Positions 44,224 through 53,857 of a stretch of DNA of 64,000 nucleotides are shown here, one piece after another. The notes beneath the pieces are model-generated. The model did not search any database. It was given only the letters and a program-made list of their open reading frames with translations, and had not been told where the DNA came from. Position 1 is the first letter of the stretch; every line of letters begins with the position of its first letter. A program made the position numbers and the translations under genes. Source of the DNA: an uncultured Muribaculaceae bacterium (lineage in GTDB: Bacteria > Bacteroidota > Bacteroidia > Bacteroidales > Muribaculaceae); NCBI GenBank assembly GCA_910589425.1, contig CAJUSZ010000005.1, forward strand, positions 44,056 through 108,055, in the 5' to 3' direction.

Positions 44224-44275
44224 CAAAGCAAAATCGCAATCAACTTAATAACAGTTGGTTGCGATTTTGCTTTGT
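44223..44275 (+). terminator. Terminator after tRNA-Gln
   Basis: A 22-bp stem with one G-U pair (44223-44244 with 44254-44275) begins at the tRNA 3' end. Its length is unusual for a tRNA terminator. Confidence 0.8.
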
Positions 44276-44599
44276 AATATTTGCACAACATTTGCACAAC
44301 AGAATCCGAAAATTCCGTTCATATTTCATCATTAGTAATGGTGCGATAAAAACCTAACCACCACCAAACTTTAACTAACAATGTTCACTCCATGATTTCG
44401 TAGCGGGCGCCATCAAACGAGGTCAAAATCCAAACACCATGACAGGCAGAATGCACATATCCCCATCTAAAATCATGCACTGCCTTTTAGGCTTGTGCCC
44501 ATTTTGCGCCAATTTATCTGATGGCAATAGATACGTAAAGTTAACAAAATTTTTTACCCTGTGTAATAAAAAAAGCATATTTCAGCGGAAAAGTTTACA
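44276..44599. other. AT-rich intergenic region after tRNA-Gln
   Basis: About 320 bp with no supported gene. It begins with a tandem 11-bp repeat (44280-44301). The composition is more AT-rich than the neighbouring operons. No integrase remnant can be recognised. Confidence 0.45.
44280..44301 (+). repeat. Tandem 11-bp direct repeat downstream of tRNA-Gln
   Basis: TTTGCACAACA occurs twice in direct succession (44280-44290 and 44291-44301), directly after the tRNA terminator. Short direct repeats beside a tRNA gene can mark a recombination or attachment site. Confidence 0.7.
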
Positions 44600-44631
44600 T
44601 TTGTAAAAATATCCACTTTTTGCTAACTTTG
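44600..44631 (+). promoter_or_regulatory. Promoter of the DJ-1-like gene
   Basis: TTTG (44600-44603), a 20-base spacer and TAACTTTG (44624-44631), an exact consensus match, with a leader of about 38 nt. Confidence 0.82.
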
Positions 44632-44674
44632 CATTAGGATAAATCTTTTCCGATAAGTAGCAACGAAAATCAAT

Positions 44675-45280
44675 ATGAATAACGAGATCTTATATATTCT
44701 GCTGCCAGATTTTGCAGAGCATGAGATGGTGTATCTTGCACAGGCAATAGCCTCTGATGAGTATGCCTTGAAGGAGAATCCCAAATATGTCAACAGGATT
44801 GTCGCCCCCACAATGGAGCCTGTAAAATCAATCGGAGGTTTCAGTCTGTTGCCGGATTATTCATTCGACACAATGCCTGCCGATTATAAGGCGATCGTGT
44901 TGATTGGCGGCTTCGGGTGGGGAAACTCCATTTCCGACAAGGTTGAGCCAATTGTGGCAAGAGCAATAGCGGAAGGTAAGATCGTCGGGGCTATATGCAA
45001 TGCCGCTTCATTTATGGCAAAATGTGGATTCCTGAACGACATCAACCATACAGGCAACGGGATTGACCAACTGAAGCTGTGGGGTGGCGAAAGCTATACC
45101 AATGCAGAAAGTTACCAGCAGAGACAAGCTGTTGCAGACAAGAAAATTGTCACTGCCAACGGATCGGCTACGCTTGAATTTGCCAGAGAACTCCTGCTGT
45201 TGCTCGAAAACGACACGCCGGAGCGCATTGAGATGTATTATAAGTTTAACAAGCTGGGATTCTGCGAATTGTTCAAATAA
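44675..45280 (+). CDS. DJ-1/PfpI-family protein
   Basis: A 201-residue protein of the class I glutamine amidotransferase-like fold. The nucleophile elbow is GAICNAASF with the reactive Cys, preceded by VLIGGFGWG; the acidic residue near the N terminus (Glu15 in FAEHEM) suits the DJ-1 pattern. Family members act as stress chaperones, deglycases or hydrolases; no specific activity can be stated. It has its own promoter and is followed 3 bp later by a small membrane-protein gene. Confidence 0.85.
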   Translation: MNNEILYILLPDFAEHEMVYLAQAIASDEYALKENPKYVNRIVAPTMEPVKSIGGFSLLPDYSFDTMPADYKAIVLIGGFGWGNSISDKVEPIVARAIAEGKIVGAICNAASFMAKCGFLNDINHTGNGIDQLKLWGGESYTNAESYQQRQAVADKKIVTANGSATLEFARELLLLLENDTPERIEMYYKFNKLGFCELFK

Positions 45281-45283
45281 CTT

Positions 45284-45484
45284 ATGCTGAGTAATCAAAT
45301 TAAACGTAATGTCTGGCTAACGCTGTCAATTCTATCAGCCGGTTGTGTCATCGACCGGGCAATCAGACTGGCGGATGGGAGCGTGAAATGGTGGAGTCTC
45401 GCATTTGCAATCCTATACTTGGCCTGCAGCATCAAATTCTGTCTCCGTTATCATGGAATGCTGAAAAACAGGAAATCGTCTTGA
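45284..45484 (+). CDS. Small two-helix membrane protein of unknown function
   Basis: A 66-residue protein with hydrophobic segments at about 9-26 and 36-54 and a basic C-terminal tail (KNRKSS). The 3-bp distance from the DJ-1-like stop supports translation as a coupled second gene. No family is recognised. Its 3' end lies inside a terminator stem. Confidence 0.6.
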   Translation: MLSNQIKRNVWLTLSILSAGCVIDRAIRLADGSVKWWSLAFAILYLACSIKFCLRYHGMLKNRKSS

Positions 45485-45498
45485 AACGATTTTCTGTT
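45467..45498. terminator. Shared terminator at a convergent junction
   Basis: A 13-bp stem with one G-U pair (45467-45479 with 45486-45498) and a 6-base loop. On the minus strand it is followed by a T run (45468-45464), suiting the uvrA operon. Confidence 0.7.
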
Positions 45499-45520
45499 GA
45501 AACAGAACAATTCGGATAGA

Positions 45521-45889
45521 TCAGTTTCCGGATATGCTGTCTGATCCGACCGTTGACGGCAACGCCTTTTTCAGCTGACGGTTTCTTATGATTACAAAAT
45601 TTTTCGTAAGTATATAGAGCGTATCATTCTCTCCCTCGGTAAGATACATGTCCGTTTCAGCAGGCATGTCCATATTCAGCCTCATGAGCCTGTCGCGGCA
45701 TTCATCTTCTATACGCCTTATAGATGCGGAGTCAGAAGCGGTGCGCATGCTGTCGCAATATGAATTCAACAATCTGACTGACTCTCTGAACAGACGGCGT
45801 GCATCATCATGCCGTACATTTGAGGTGTCCGACACGCACGACGCCATTAAACTTATCACGATAGTCGCTATTACCCCTGCTATTTTCAT
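45521..45889 (-). CDS. Small lipoprotein of unknown function
   Basis: A 122-residue protein with a lipoprotein signal (MKIAGVIATIVISLMASC, lipobox MASC). The mature part is helical and charged, with many Arg, Asp and Ser. The start at 45889 overlaps the uvrA stop as ATGA, which fixes it over the longer upstream frame. It is last in the operon. No family is recognised. Confidence 0.75.
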   Translation of the reverse strand: MKIAGVIATIVISLMASCVSDTSNVRHDDARRLFRESVRLLNSYCDSMRTASDSASIRRIEDECRDRLMRLNMDMPAETDMYLTEGENDTLYILTKNFVIIRNRQLKKALPSTVGSDSISGN

Positions 45890-48729
45890 TTTCCAGCTGT
45901 AAGTTTTGGTCTGAGATATTGTGCGGTGTACGATCGCTCGCAAGCGGCCACTTGCTCCGGAGTTCCCTCCGCCACTACAAAACCGCCGGCATCCCCTCCT
46001 TCGGGACCGATGTCGATTACATGATCCGCTGATTTTATCACATCCATGTTATGCTCGATTATGATCACTGTGTTTCCTTTATCGACAAGTTCATTCAAAG
46101 ACTTGAGCAACGTGGATATGTCGTGGAAATGCAGCCCTGTTGTCGGCTCATCGAATATAAACACCGTATGTCCCTGTTTCTCCTGACTTAAGAAATAGGC
46201 AAGTTTGACCCTTTGGTTCTCACCTCCGGAAAGAGTCGATGACGATTGCCCGAGCTTTATGTATCCAAGTCCTACATCCACAAGCGGTTTCAGGCGCTTT
46301 ATTATCCTTTTCTCCTGCGCCCCTCCGCTTTCTGAGAGAAACGATATCGCTTCCGAGACAGTCATCTCCAGCATATCATAGATGTTCCTACCTCTGAATT
46401 CCACATCGAGAATCTCCTTCTTGAACCTTTTTCCGCCACAAACCTCACATTCCACCCTTATGTCGGCCATGAACTGCATCGGAATGTTGATTGTCCCCTC
46501 TCCCTTGCACTCCTCACACCGACCTCCATCAGAATTGAACGAGAAAAATGTCGGGCTGAAACCCATCTGCTTGGAAAGCTGCTGATCGGCAAACAGTCTG
46601 CGGATCTCGTCGTATGCCTTCAGATATGTAGCCGGATTGCTTCGGGATGAGACTCCTATCGGATTCTGATCCACGAACTCCACCGCCTTCACACTCTCTA
46701 TATCCCCGGAAAGATCCCTGTGTGTTCCGGGAGCCTCATCCGCCTCCCCGAGTTTACGCATCAAGGCTCTGTAAAACACTTCCCTGACAAGTGTGGATTT
46801 GCCTGATCCGCTTACACCTGAAACCACAGTCATGACACCGAGCGGAAATTTCACATCGATATTCTTGAGATTGTTGGCCATTGCTCCTTTTACTTCGATG
46901 AATTTTTTCCAACTCCTGCGCAAAGGATTGTAGGCAATCTCACGCTTACCGCATAGATAGTCAACCGTATAGGATCTGCTGTGCAAACCGCTGCCGCAGA
47001 CTGCACTGTCCACTTTCCCCTGAAACACTATCTCTCCTCCGAGACGACCGGCGTCAGGACCTATGTCGACAATCTCGTCGGCTGCCTGCATTATCTCCTC
47101 GTCGTGTTCCACCACAACCACCGTATTGCCTATCTTCTGAAGCCTGCGCAAGACAGATATGAGACGCTGCGTGTCGCGTGAATGCAATCCGATCGAGGGT
47201 TCATCGAGTATGTAAAGTGAACCTACAAGAGACGAACCGAGGCTCGTGGCAAGGTTTATGCGCTGGCTCTCTCCGCCGGACAAAGTGGCCGACAGCCGAT
47301 CCAACGTCAGATATGACAGCCCCACCTCTTCCAGAAATCCGAGACGGGAACGAAGTTCAGTCAGCAGTCTTTTCCCTATGATAGATTCGGTCTCGGACAG
47401 GCTCAGGTTCTTAAACCACCTGTTGAGTTCCCCGACCGGCATTCTGACCAATTCGGTTATGGTCTTTCCCCCGACCTTGACATAATCCACATCATGCCGC
47501 AGACGGCTTCCATGGCAATCCGGACACTCGGTCTTTCCCCGATAGCGTGCCTTTAGCACACGGTACTGTATTTTGTACTGGTTCTCGTCAACCCAGCGGA
47601 AGAAACCGTCTATCCCGTGCCATTTCCCTTTTCCATGCCACAGGAAATCGCGCTCATCCTCTGTCAGTTCTATATATGGGCGATGGATGGGGAATCCATA
47701 TTCCGGAGCAAGATGGATAAGTTCCTTTTTCCACTCCCCCATTTTTTCTCCCCGCCAACATTGGACCGCGTCCTGATAAACCGACCGGCTTTTATCAGGA
47801 ATTACAAGATCCTCACTGATACCAAGTACTTTACCAAATCCTTCACATGTCGGACATGCACCATACGGATTATTGAAGTTAAACATCAGATCCGACGGCT
47901 CTCTGAAGTCAATGCCATCGGCTGTGAATTTTTTGGAGAAGTGGTGTTCCTTTATCCCATCGGGAGTCCACGCTTTTATCAGACATTCCTGCCGGCCTTC
48001 ATAATAAGCCGTCTCGACGGAATCCGTGAGCCTGCTGATCTCGTCTTTGCCTGTATCTACGCTAAGACGGTCAATCAATAGATTGTAGTATTCCGCGGAT
48101 GCTGGCTTACCGCTATCGAGTATTTCCTGTATATCAATAAATTCTCCATCTCTTTCGAGCCTGGAGAAACCCTCCTTCATAAGTATCTCGAGATGCTGGT
48201 CGAATGTCCGGCCGTCAGGAACATATATAGCTGTCATTACCGCGATTCTTGTCCCTTCAGGATATGAACACACGGTTTCAACTATATCCGAGATCTCATG
48301 CCTCTTCACCAACTGACCGCTCACCGGAGCATACGTCCGTCCAAGCCTTGCATAGAGCATTCTCAAATAGTCGTAGACTTCAGTAGCAGTTCCCACCGTG
48401 CTTCGCGGATTGCGGGTGTTTACTTTTTGCTCAATGGCTATGGCCGGAGGCAACCCCTTTATATAATCGCATTCAGGTTTTGACATTCTGCCGAGAAACT
48501 GTCTCGCGTATGACGACAGGCTCTCGACATATCTGCGTTGCCCTTCAGCATACAATGTATCGAAAGCCAGAGACGATTTTCCCGAGCCACTGACACCAGT
48601 CACAACAGTGAATTTATTCAGAGGAAACTCGATGTCTACATTCTTAAGGTTATTGACACGGGCACCTTTTATGCTTATATTTTTATTATCCAATTTATTT
48701 TCTGAATTATTTTTACAGAATCGCCGCAA
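45886..48729 (-). CDS. uvrA: Excinuclease ABC subunit UvrA
   Basis: The damage-recognition ATPase of nucleotide excision repair. The 947-residue protein has two ABC modules: Walker A GVSGSGKSSLAF and GVSGSGKSTLVR, signatures LSGGESQRI and LSGGENQRV, and two zinc-binding Cys sets (CPTC/CPDC region and CEEC/CEVC). The N terminus carries a ~18-residue polar extension before the conserved IKGARVNNLKN. It is third in a minus-strand operon, 3 bp after the kinase gene. Confidence 0.96.
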   Translation of the reverse strand: MRRFCKNNSENKLDNKNISIKGARVNNLKNVDIEFPLNKFTVVTGVSGSGKSSLAFDTLYAEGQRRYVESLSSYARQFLGRMSKPECDYIKGLPPAIAIEQKVNTRNPRSTVGTATEVYDYLRMLYARLGRTYAPVSGQLVKRHEISDIVETVCSYPEGTRIAVMTAIYVPDGRTFDQHLEILMKEGFSRLERDGEFIDIQEILDSGKPASAEYYNLLIDRLSVDTGKDEISRLTDSVETAYYEGRQECLIKAWTPDGIKEHHFSKKFTADGIDFREPSDLMFNFNNPYGACPTCEGFGKVLGISEDLVIPDKSRSVYQDAVQCWRGEKMGEWKKELIHLAPEYGFPIHRPYIELTEDERDFLWHGKGKWHGIDGFFRWVDENQYKIQYRVLKARYRGKTECPDCHGSRLRHDVDYVKVGGKTITELVRMPVGELNRWFKNLSLSETESIIGKRLLTELRSRLGFLEEVGLSYLTLDRLSATLSGGESQRINLATSLGSSLVGSLYILDEPSIGLHSRDTQRLISVLRRLQKIGNTVVVVEHDEEIMQAADEIVDIGPDAGRLGGEIVFQGKVDSAVCGSGLHSRSYTVDYLCGKREIAYNPLRRSWKKFIEVKGAMANNLKNIDVKFPLGVMTVVSGVSGSGKSTLVREVFYRALMRKLGEADEAPGTHRDLSGDIESVKAVEFVDQNPIGVSSRSNPATYLKAYDEIRRLFADQQLSKQMGFSPTFFSFNSDGGRCEECKGEGTINIPMQFMADIRVECEVCGGKRFKKEILDVEFRGRNIYDMLEMTVSEAISFLSESGGAQEKRIIKRLKPLVDVGLGYIKLGQSSSTLSGGENQRVKLAYFLSQEKQGHTVFIFDEPTTGLHFHDISTLLKSLNELVDKGNTVIIIEHNMDVIKSADHVIDIGPEGGDAGGFVVAEGTPEQVAACERSYTAQYLRPKLTAGK

Positions 48730-48732
48730 ACG

Positions 48733-49281
48733 TCAGTCCGGATTCTCAAAAACATGCGCATCCTCATCAGGACAGGGTTTCTCGAATCCTTTGAAAAAGC
48801 GCCTGAGCATTTCCTCTTCCACCGGGATGTCATCTTCTGACTGTCCGGTCCGTTTTGACAGCCTCGCAAGGCTGTCTTCAAACGGGGCATGGACATACAC
48901 AAGCATCGGATTCACCCCGACGGCCAATGACGCATCCCGAAAGAGATCCCGTTTTGATTTTTTACATAAGCATCCGTCGATCACCACCCGTTTCCCTTCC
49001 TTGAGAAGCATCTTCAGTCTTTCTGCAAGTTCTTTTTCAGCTTTGGCGGTAAGCTCCCTCTGCCTCTCCGCAGAACAAGACATAAACGTTTCGCCATACA
49101 TTTGCCTCACACATGCATCCATCGACAGACGATGGTATCCTCTATGTTCAAGCATTTTGGCTAAAGTGGTCTTGCCGCTTCCGCTTATTCCGCACAAGAC
49201 AACAGACTGACGTGTGATTGATTCTGCAAGTTTTTCCATGCGTACCAATCCATCTGACTTCAGACCGAACGATTCATCCAT
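48733..49281 (-). CDS. P-loop kinase-like ATPase (AAA_33 type)
   Basis: A 182-residue P-loop protein. Walker A is CGISGSGKTTLA near residues 30-41; a helical part follows, then VVIDGCLCKKSKRD, a Walker-B-like or kinase lid strand. The pattern fits the zeta-toxin/gluconate-kinase-like group of small-molecule or polynucleotide kinases. The substrate is unknown. It lies 3 bp before uvrA and 48 bp after the TPR gene. Met15 is an alternative start. Confidence 0.75.
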   Translation of the reverse strand: MDESFGLKSDGLVRMEKLAESITRQSVVLCGISGSGKTTLAKMLEHRGYHRLSMDACVRQMYGETFMSCSAERQRELTAKAEKELAERLKMLLKEGKRVVIDGCLCKKSKRDLFRDASLAVGVNPMLVYVHAPFEDSLARLSKRTGQSEDDIPVEEEMLRRFFKGFEKPCPDEDAHVFENPD

Positions 49282-49329
49282 TTGTTTAAAACGCTTTCCA
49301 AAGCATGGTTATTGTTTTCACGCGCTCGC

Positions 49330-51525
49330 CTACTCTTCAAGGTCATAGAGAAGCTTGTCGGTAAGCAGTAGTATAACCTGTCTGGATATACCGTGATTCT
49401 CAAGAAAATGCATATCCTGATCGAGTGCTTTCTTCAGTCCGGCTGCTCCGCCTGCACGCACACCCTCCTTGAAATATCCTGCGGACTCCTTGATCTTGTT
49501 TTCAAGCAGACTCAGTTTTCCGATATTGAAATAATCATCAGCCACAGGATCGGTCAACAATAAACGGGCATAGATCCCCCGGCTCTTCTCAAAATCTCCG
49601 GTCATCATCTCACATCTGGCCGCGAGGCGGTCGGCCTGGCGATTATCCGGATATAGATAATTCAGTTTATAGAGGATTCCAAGTGCTTTCTTATAATCGG
49701 AATTATATATACATGCTTTCGCAGCAAGCATCATCAGCTTCTCATTCTCGGGATCCTGCCCGAGAAGCGACATATAGATCTCCTCCGCTTTCGCATAATC
49801 GGCAGCCGGACCAGACAGATAGCAATGAGCCAGACGCTTACGCAGCCAGACGCTTTTCGGGTCAATCAATAAAGCCCGTGTATAGGACTCGACAGCCATG
49901 TCCTGATTTCCCAAATGCTCATGGCAATAGCCAATCTGCTCAAGGAGCAATTTCTCGGTATCGGCGGCGGCGGCAGACAGGAGCGCCAGCGCCGCGCTGA
50001 ATATCTTCCTTGAGAAATAGAATTCTCCTGCCAGACGTGCGGCATCTTTACTTTCAATGGCTTTCCACAACGCACCAAGCTCAGTAAAAACAATGGCATT
50101 CTCAAAGCAGTCCAGATCCTTGCCGTTGTCCTTGAAAAGTTTTTCATATCTATACAACCCTCGTATAAATCTACGCGCATGGACCACTACATCAGCATCA
50201 GCCGATGTCGGCACAGATCCCTCCTGAGCCATACGGAGTTGGTCAAATTGCTGGGATAAAGAGGCCGTCATCATATTCAATCGGCTCTCAGGCATTCTGT
50301 CGAGCGACAACGCAAATGAATACTTATCCGAATCACACATCACCATGTCGGTCGCGAATATCGAATCAAAGACAGGAGTCTGAAGCCTGCGGAAAGCTCC
50401 GAGAGCGCTGTGATTGCTGTCGAACGCGAGAAACCAGTTGGCAGCCCGCCTGAAAAACGGGAAACTCTTCAGATTGGAAAAAGCGGCCATCATCAGATCA
50501 GCCCCCTCACTCTGCATCTCGCTGAGTTCCTCCAGTTTTTCCCGGAGTCCGGATTGCTCCATCAGTCCGGCCCACTCGGGGTTATCCTCAATCGCGCCCA
50601 CATCGGAATCAGCCGACGCATCCCGCATACGCTTTACAATATCTGGGCCGAGTTTCATCAGCTTAGGAATGACTTCTTCGTTCATCTTTCGCCTGACCGT
50701 ATCCGTATCTATGGTCCGTATCAACTCGGAGGCAACCTTCCGCAAATCGGCGGCCATACGGTCATTGTCTTTCCAAAGTTCAATCCGCAACTTGATGTTT
50801 CCGAATGCCGCGGCTTCAAGCGGATGACGGCTGAAAGTCAAGATAATGCCAGTCAATGCAATAGCTCTCATCTCTTCTCCCGCATCCTCACTTTCCGCTA
50901 TATCCGCCATGAAATCAAGCTTCATGTCGTCATAGAATCTCATGATCGACATAACAGTGGCGGAAAGCAGATGGCGCTTCAGGTGAACCGGACTTTCCGG
51001 ATCAGACATGACTTCTCCCATAAACTTACGGTCCTCACCCGACAACCGGTATGAGACGTTTACTTTGTCAAAAATATCTGCCAAAAGATTGTCTGCTTGC
51101 GTCTGCATACGCTCGGAGTCATCATTACGGACTCCCAGAGAGTAAAGGTCGCGCAAAGGTTCAGCCACTGCCATATATTTTTCCACCATCTCTTTCAGAG
51201 ATCTTCCATTCATCAACGAGAGTCTCAGCGTGGCAAACCAGTCGAGCGTGGAATCAGCCATATTTGCCTCTACGAAAATTCTGTCGTTCACACGTCTCAG
51301 GCTGTAACGCAAAGACTGCAGCTGATCCTCTCGCGATGGATCGGCATAGCCCTCGGCCAGATAGTGCAGCAAATACCTGTAGGTAGATTCAGCGGCGCTG
51401 ATCTCCGCTTTAACTTCACTTGAACACTCGGCCGAAATTTCCTTCAACTTCTTGAATACACGTCGCAAAGACCGGCGTGCAATCAATTGGTCTGTTTCAG
51501 AATGGTCGCGGGATGTATATTTCAT
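49330..51525 (-). CDS. Large TPR-containing cytoplasmic protein
   Basis: About 731 residues, largely helical and without signal peptide or membrane helix. The C-terminal ~270 residues contain recognisable TPR units (for example GYCHEHLGNQDMAVESYTRA and GKLSLLENKIKESAGYF). The N-terminal ~450 residues are helical with no recognised family. The start MKYTSRDHSE at 51525 is taken over the Met seven codons upstream. It heads the operon with the kinase, uvrA and the lipoprotein; a scaffold role is possible but unproven. Confidence 0.75.
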   Translation of the reverse strand: MKYTSRDHSETDQLIARRSLRRVFKKLKEISAECSSEVKAEISAAESTYRYLLHYLAEGYADPSREDQLQSLRYSLRRVNDRIFVEANMADSTLDWFATLRLSLMNGRSLKEMVEKYMAVAEPLRDLYSLGVRNDDSERMQTQADNLLADIFDKVNVSYRLSGEDRKFMGEVMSDPESPVHLKRHLLSATVMSIMRFYDDMKLDFMADIAESEDAGEEMRAIALTGIILTFSRHPLEAAAFGNIKLRIELWKDNDRMAADLRKVASELIRTIDTDTVRRKMNEEVIPKLMKLGPDIVKRMRDASADSDVGAIEDNPEWAGLMEQSGLREKLEELSEMQSEGADLMMAAFSNLKSFPFFRRAANWFLAFDSNHSALGAFRRLQTPVFDSIFATDMVMCDSDKYSFALSLDRMPESRLNMMTASLSQQFDQLRMAQEGSVPTSADADVVVHARRFIRGLYRYEKLFKDNGKDLDCFENAIVFTELGALWKAIESKDAARLAGEFYFSRKIFSAALALLSAAAADTEKLLLEQIGYCHEHLGNQDMAVESYTRALLIDPKSVWLRKRLAHCYLSGPAADYAKAEEIYMSLLGQDPENEKLMMLAAKACIYNSDYKKALGILYKLNYLYPDNRQADRLAARCEMMTGDFEKSRGIYARLLLTDPVADDYFNIGKLSLLENKIKESAGYFKEGVRAGGAAGLKKALDQDMHFLENHGISRQVILLLTDKLLYDLEE

Positions 51526-51623
51526 TGTTCTGGAATTTCTAATCACTGGAGAGAAAGTATAAAATATGACGATGATACAACAAATAACGTGCCAAATTTA
51601 GCTTCTCTTTTAAGCTTTTTTAT

Positions 51624-51631
51624 TAATTTTG
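51624..51631 (+). promoter_or_regulatory. -7 promoter box of the DUF4293 gene
   Basis: TAATTTTG followed by CA is a full -7 match. No clear -33 element is seen at the usual distance. The start codon is about 95 nt downstream. Confidence 0.45.
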
Positions 51632-51731
51632 CACCTGAGTATGCGTCAATTCAGGTCAGACTCATAACCTGAGTCTGACTATCAAGCGCATACAATTGTT
51701 ACAAGACATAAATCAAATTATTACAGAAACT

Positions 51732-52205
51732 ATGCAAATCCAACGTTGGCAATCTGTAATGCTTCTCATAGCAGCAGCAGTAATGGCATGCTTCACATTC
51801 TGTACAGTATGCCAGATCGCAACTCCCACCGAGACTTTGTCATTATCCTCACTCGGCTACCATTACGAAGGCATCCCTACGGATGGCGCTCCTTCAGGAT
51901 GGTTCCAGCACACTTGGTATTTCTTCATCCTCTCGCTCCTTTGCATAGCTTTTCCGCTGACAGCAATATTCCTCTATAAGAATCTCAGACTTCAGAAGCG
52001 GGTAACTGCGGTTTCGATCCTTTTCGCCATGGCGGATTTCTGCGTGGCCGTAATCCTCGGCTCGAATGTGATTGAAAACGGAGAAGCCTCATTCAATTAT
52101 TCAGTAATGTCAGCCCCGGTCATTGCCGCGATAGCCCTTTGGCTCGCATGGTGCTACATCAGCAGAGATCAGAAATTGCTGGCTTCAGTCGACCGCATAC
52201 GATGA
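51732..52205 (+). CDS. DUF4293-like four-helix membrane protein
   Basis: A 157-residue inner-membrane protein with helices at about 6-28, 60-80, 90-110 and 120-140. It starts with MQIQRWQSVML, the pattern of Bacteroidetes DUF4293 proteins (IQRIQS near the N terminus). The function is unknown. The start at 51732 is chosen to place this motif first. It is 53 bp upstream of proS and may be cotranscribed. Confidence 0.75.
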   Translation: MQIQRWQSVMLLIAAAVMACFTFCTVCQIATPTETLSLSSLGYHYEGIPTDGAPSGWFQHTWYFFILSLLCIAFPLTAIFLYKNLRLQKRVTAVSILFAMADFCVAVILGSNVIENGEASFNYSVMSAPVIAAIALWLAWCYISRDQKLLASVDRIR

Positions 52206-52258
52206 TGCGGTCAATTAAAGAATCTTTTTAACGAACCATAAACGCCGTCATAACAGCA

Positions 52259-53740
52259 ATGGCTAAAGAACTTAAAAACTTCACCAAACGATCAGACAAC
52301 TACTCCCAATGGTATAATGAACTTGTAATCAAAGCTGATCTTGCCGAGCAGTCGGCAGTCAGAGGATGCATGGTGATAAAGCCATACGGATATGCCATCT
52401 GGGAAAAAATGCAACGTCAGCTTGACGATATGTTTAAGGCCACCGGCCATCAGAACGCTTATTTCCCTCTTCTGATCCCGAAATCATTTCTCAGCAGAGA
52501 GGCCGACCATGTGGAAGGTTTCGCTAAAGAATGCGCCGTAGTAACCCACTACAGGCTGAAAAATGATCCGGAAGGCAACGGCGTTGTGGTCGATCCCGCC
52601 GCAAGACTGGAGGAGGAACTTATCATCCGCCCCACATCTGAGACGATCATCTGGAACACATACAAGAACTGGATCCACTCATACAGGGATCTCCCTATTC
52701 TTGTAAACCAGTGGGCAAATGTATTCAGATGGGAAATGCGCACAAGAATGTTCCTGCGCACAGCTGAATTTCTCTGGCAGGAAGGACATACCGCACACGC
52801 CACGCGGGAAGAGGCAGAGACCGAGGCACGCAAAATGTTGAATGTCTATGCCACATTTGCCCAGGATTACATGGCTGTGCCAGTGTTGCAGGGTGTGAAA
52901 TCAGCCAATGAGCGCTTCGCCGGAGCAATCGACACATTCACGATTGAAGCCATGATGCAGGATGGCAAAGCCCTTCAGTCGGGCACATCCCATTTCCTCG
53001 GTCAGAACTTCGCGAAAGCATTCGACGTTACGTTCATGAACAAAGAGAATAAACCGGAATACGTCTGGGCTACATCATGGGGCGTCTCCACACGCCTTAT
53101 GGGAGCGTTGATTATGACACATAGCGATGACAACGGGCTGGTGCTTCCTCCGAAATTGGCTCCGATTCAGGTAGTGATTGTCCCGATCTATAAAGACAAC
53201 GACCAGCTTCAGGCAATCTCACAGCGCGTCGAACCGCTTCTCGAAGAATTGCGCAGACGCGGCATAAGTGTCCGATATGATGACGCAGACAACAGACGTC
53301 CCGGATTCAAGTTTGCCGACTATGAGGTCAAGGGTGTTCCCGTCAGACTCGCGATCGGCGCAAGGGATCTTGAAAACGGCACCGTAGAGATAATGCGTCG
53401 CGACACGCTTGAAAAGGAAACTGTCGGATTCAGCGGAATCGAGGATGAAATAGAACGCCTGCTCTCAGACATACAGAGCAACCTTTTCAAGAAAGCCCTC
53501 TCATTCAGAGAAAAAATGACTTATACGGTAGACTCCTACGAAGAATTCAAGGAAAAAATCGAAGAAGGAGGTTTCATTCTCGCCCATTGGGACGGAACTC
53601 CGGAAACAGAAGAAAAAATCAAGGAGGAAACCAAAGCCACAATCCGTTGCATACCCTTTGACGGAGACACCACACCCGGAAAATGCATGGTTACAGGCAA
53701 GCCATCGGCACAACGGGTAGTTTTCGCCCGTTCATACTGA
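52259..53740 (+). CDS. proS: Prolyl-tRNA synthetase (eukaryote/archaeal-like type)
   Basis: Charges tRNA-Pro. The 493-residue length and lack of the ~180-residue editing insertion place it in the short, eukaryote-like class usual in Bacteroidetes. Class II motif 2 is seen as RWEMRTRMFLRTAEFLWQEGH, with RPTSET before it and SWGVSTRLMG as motif 3. The anticodon-binding domain and a Cys-poor C-terminal zinc-like domain follow. A terminator follows. Confidence 0.95.
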   Translation: MAKELKNFTKRSDNYSQWYNELVIKADLAEQSAVRGCMVIKPYGYAIWEKMQRQLDDMFKATGHQNAYFPLLIPKSFLSREADHVEGFAKECAVVTHYRLKNDPEGNGVVVDPAARLEEELIIRPTSETIIWNTYKNWIHSYRDLPILVNQWANVFRWEMRTRMFLRTAEFLWQEGHTAHATREEAETEARKMLNVYATFAQDYMAVPVLQGVKSANERFAGAIDTFTIEAMMQDGKALQSGTSHFLGQNFAKAFDVTFMNKENKPEYVWATSWGVSTRLMGALIMTHSDDNGLVLPPKLAPIQVVIVPIYKDNDQLQAISQRVEPLLEELRRRGISVRYDDADNRRPGFKFADYEVKGVPVRLAIGARDLENGTVEIMRRDTLEKETVGFSGIEDEIERLLSDIQSNLFKKALSFREKMTYTVDSYEEFKEKIEEGGFILAHWDGTPETEEKIKEETKATIRCIPFDGDTTPGKCMVTGKPSAQRVVFARSY

Positions 53741-53769
53741 ACGCATCTTAAATGATAAAGGATATATAA

Positions 53770-53811
53770 GTTTAGCTTCCGGCATTGTAATGACACAACC
53801 GGAAGCTAAAC
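53770..53811 (+). terminator. Terminator of proS
   Basis: A perfect 13-bp stem (53770-53782 with 53799-53811), 29 bp after the stop codon. Confidence 0.75.
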
Positions 53812-53857
53812 ACTACTAAAAAACATCAATCACCACCATAGATTCTTCCCTAACCAA

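Noticed and set aside
44280..44301. CRISPR-like repeat
   Set aside because: Only two 11-bp units in tandem with no spacers and no cas genes.
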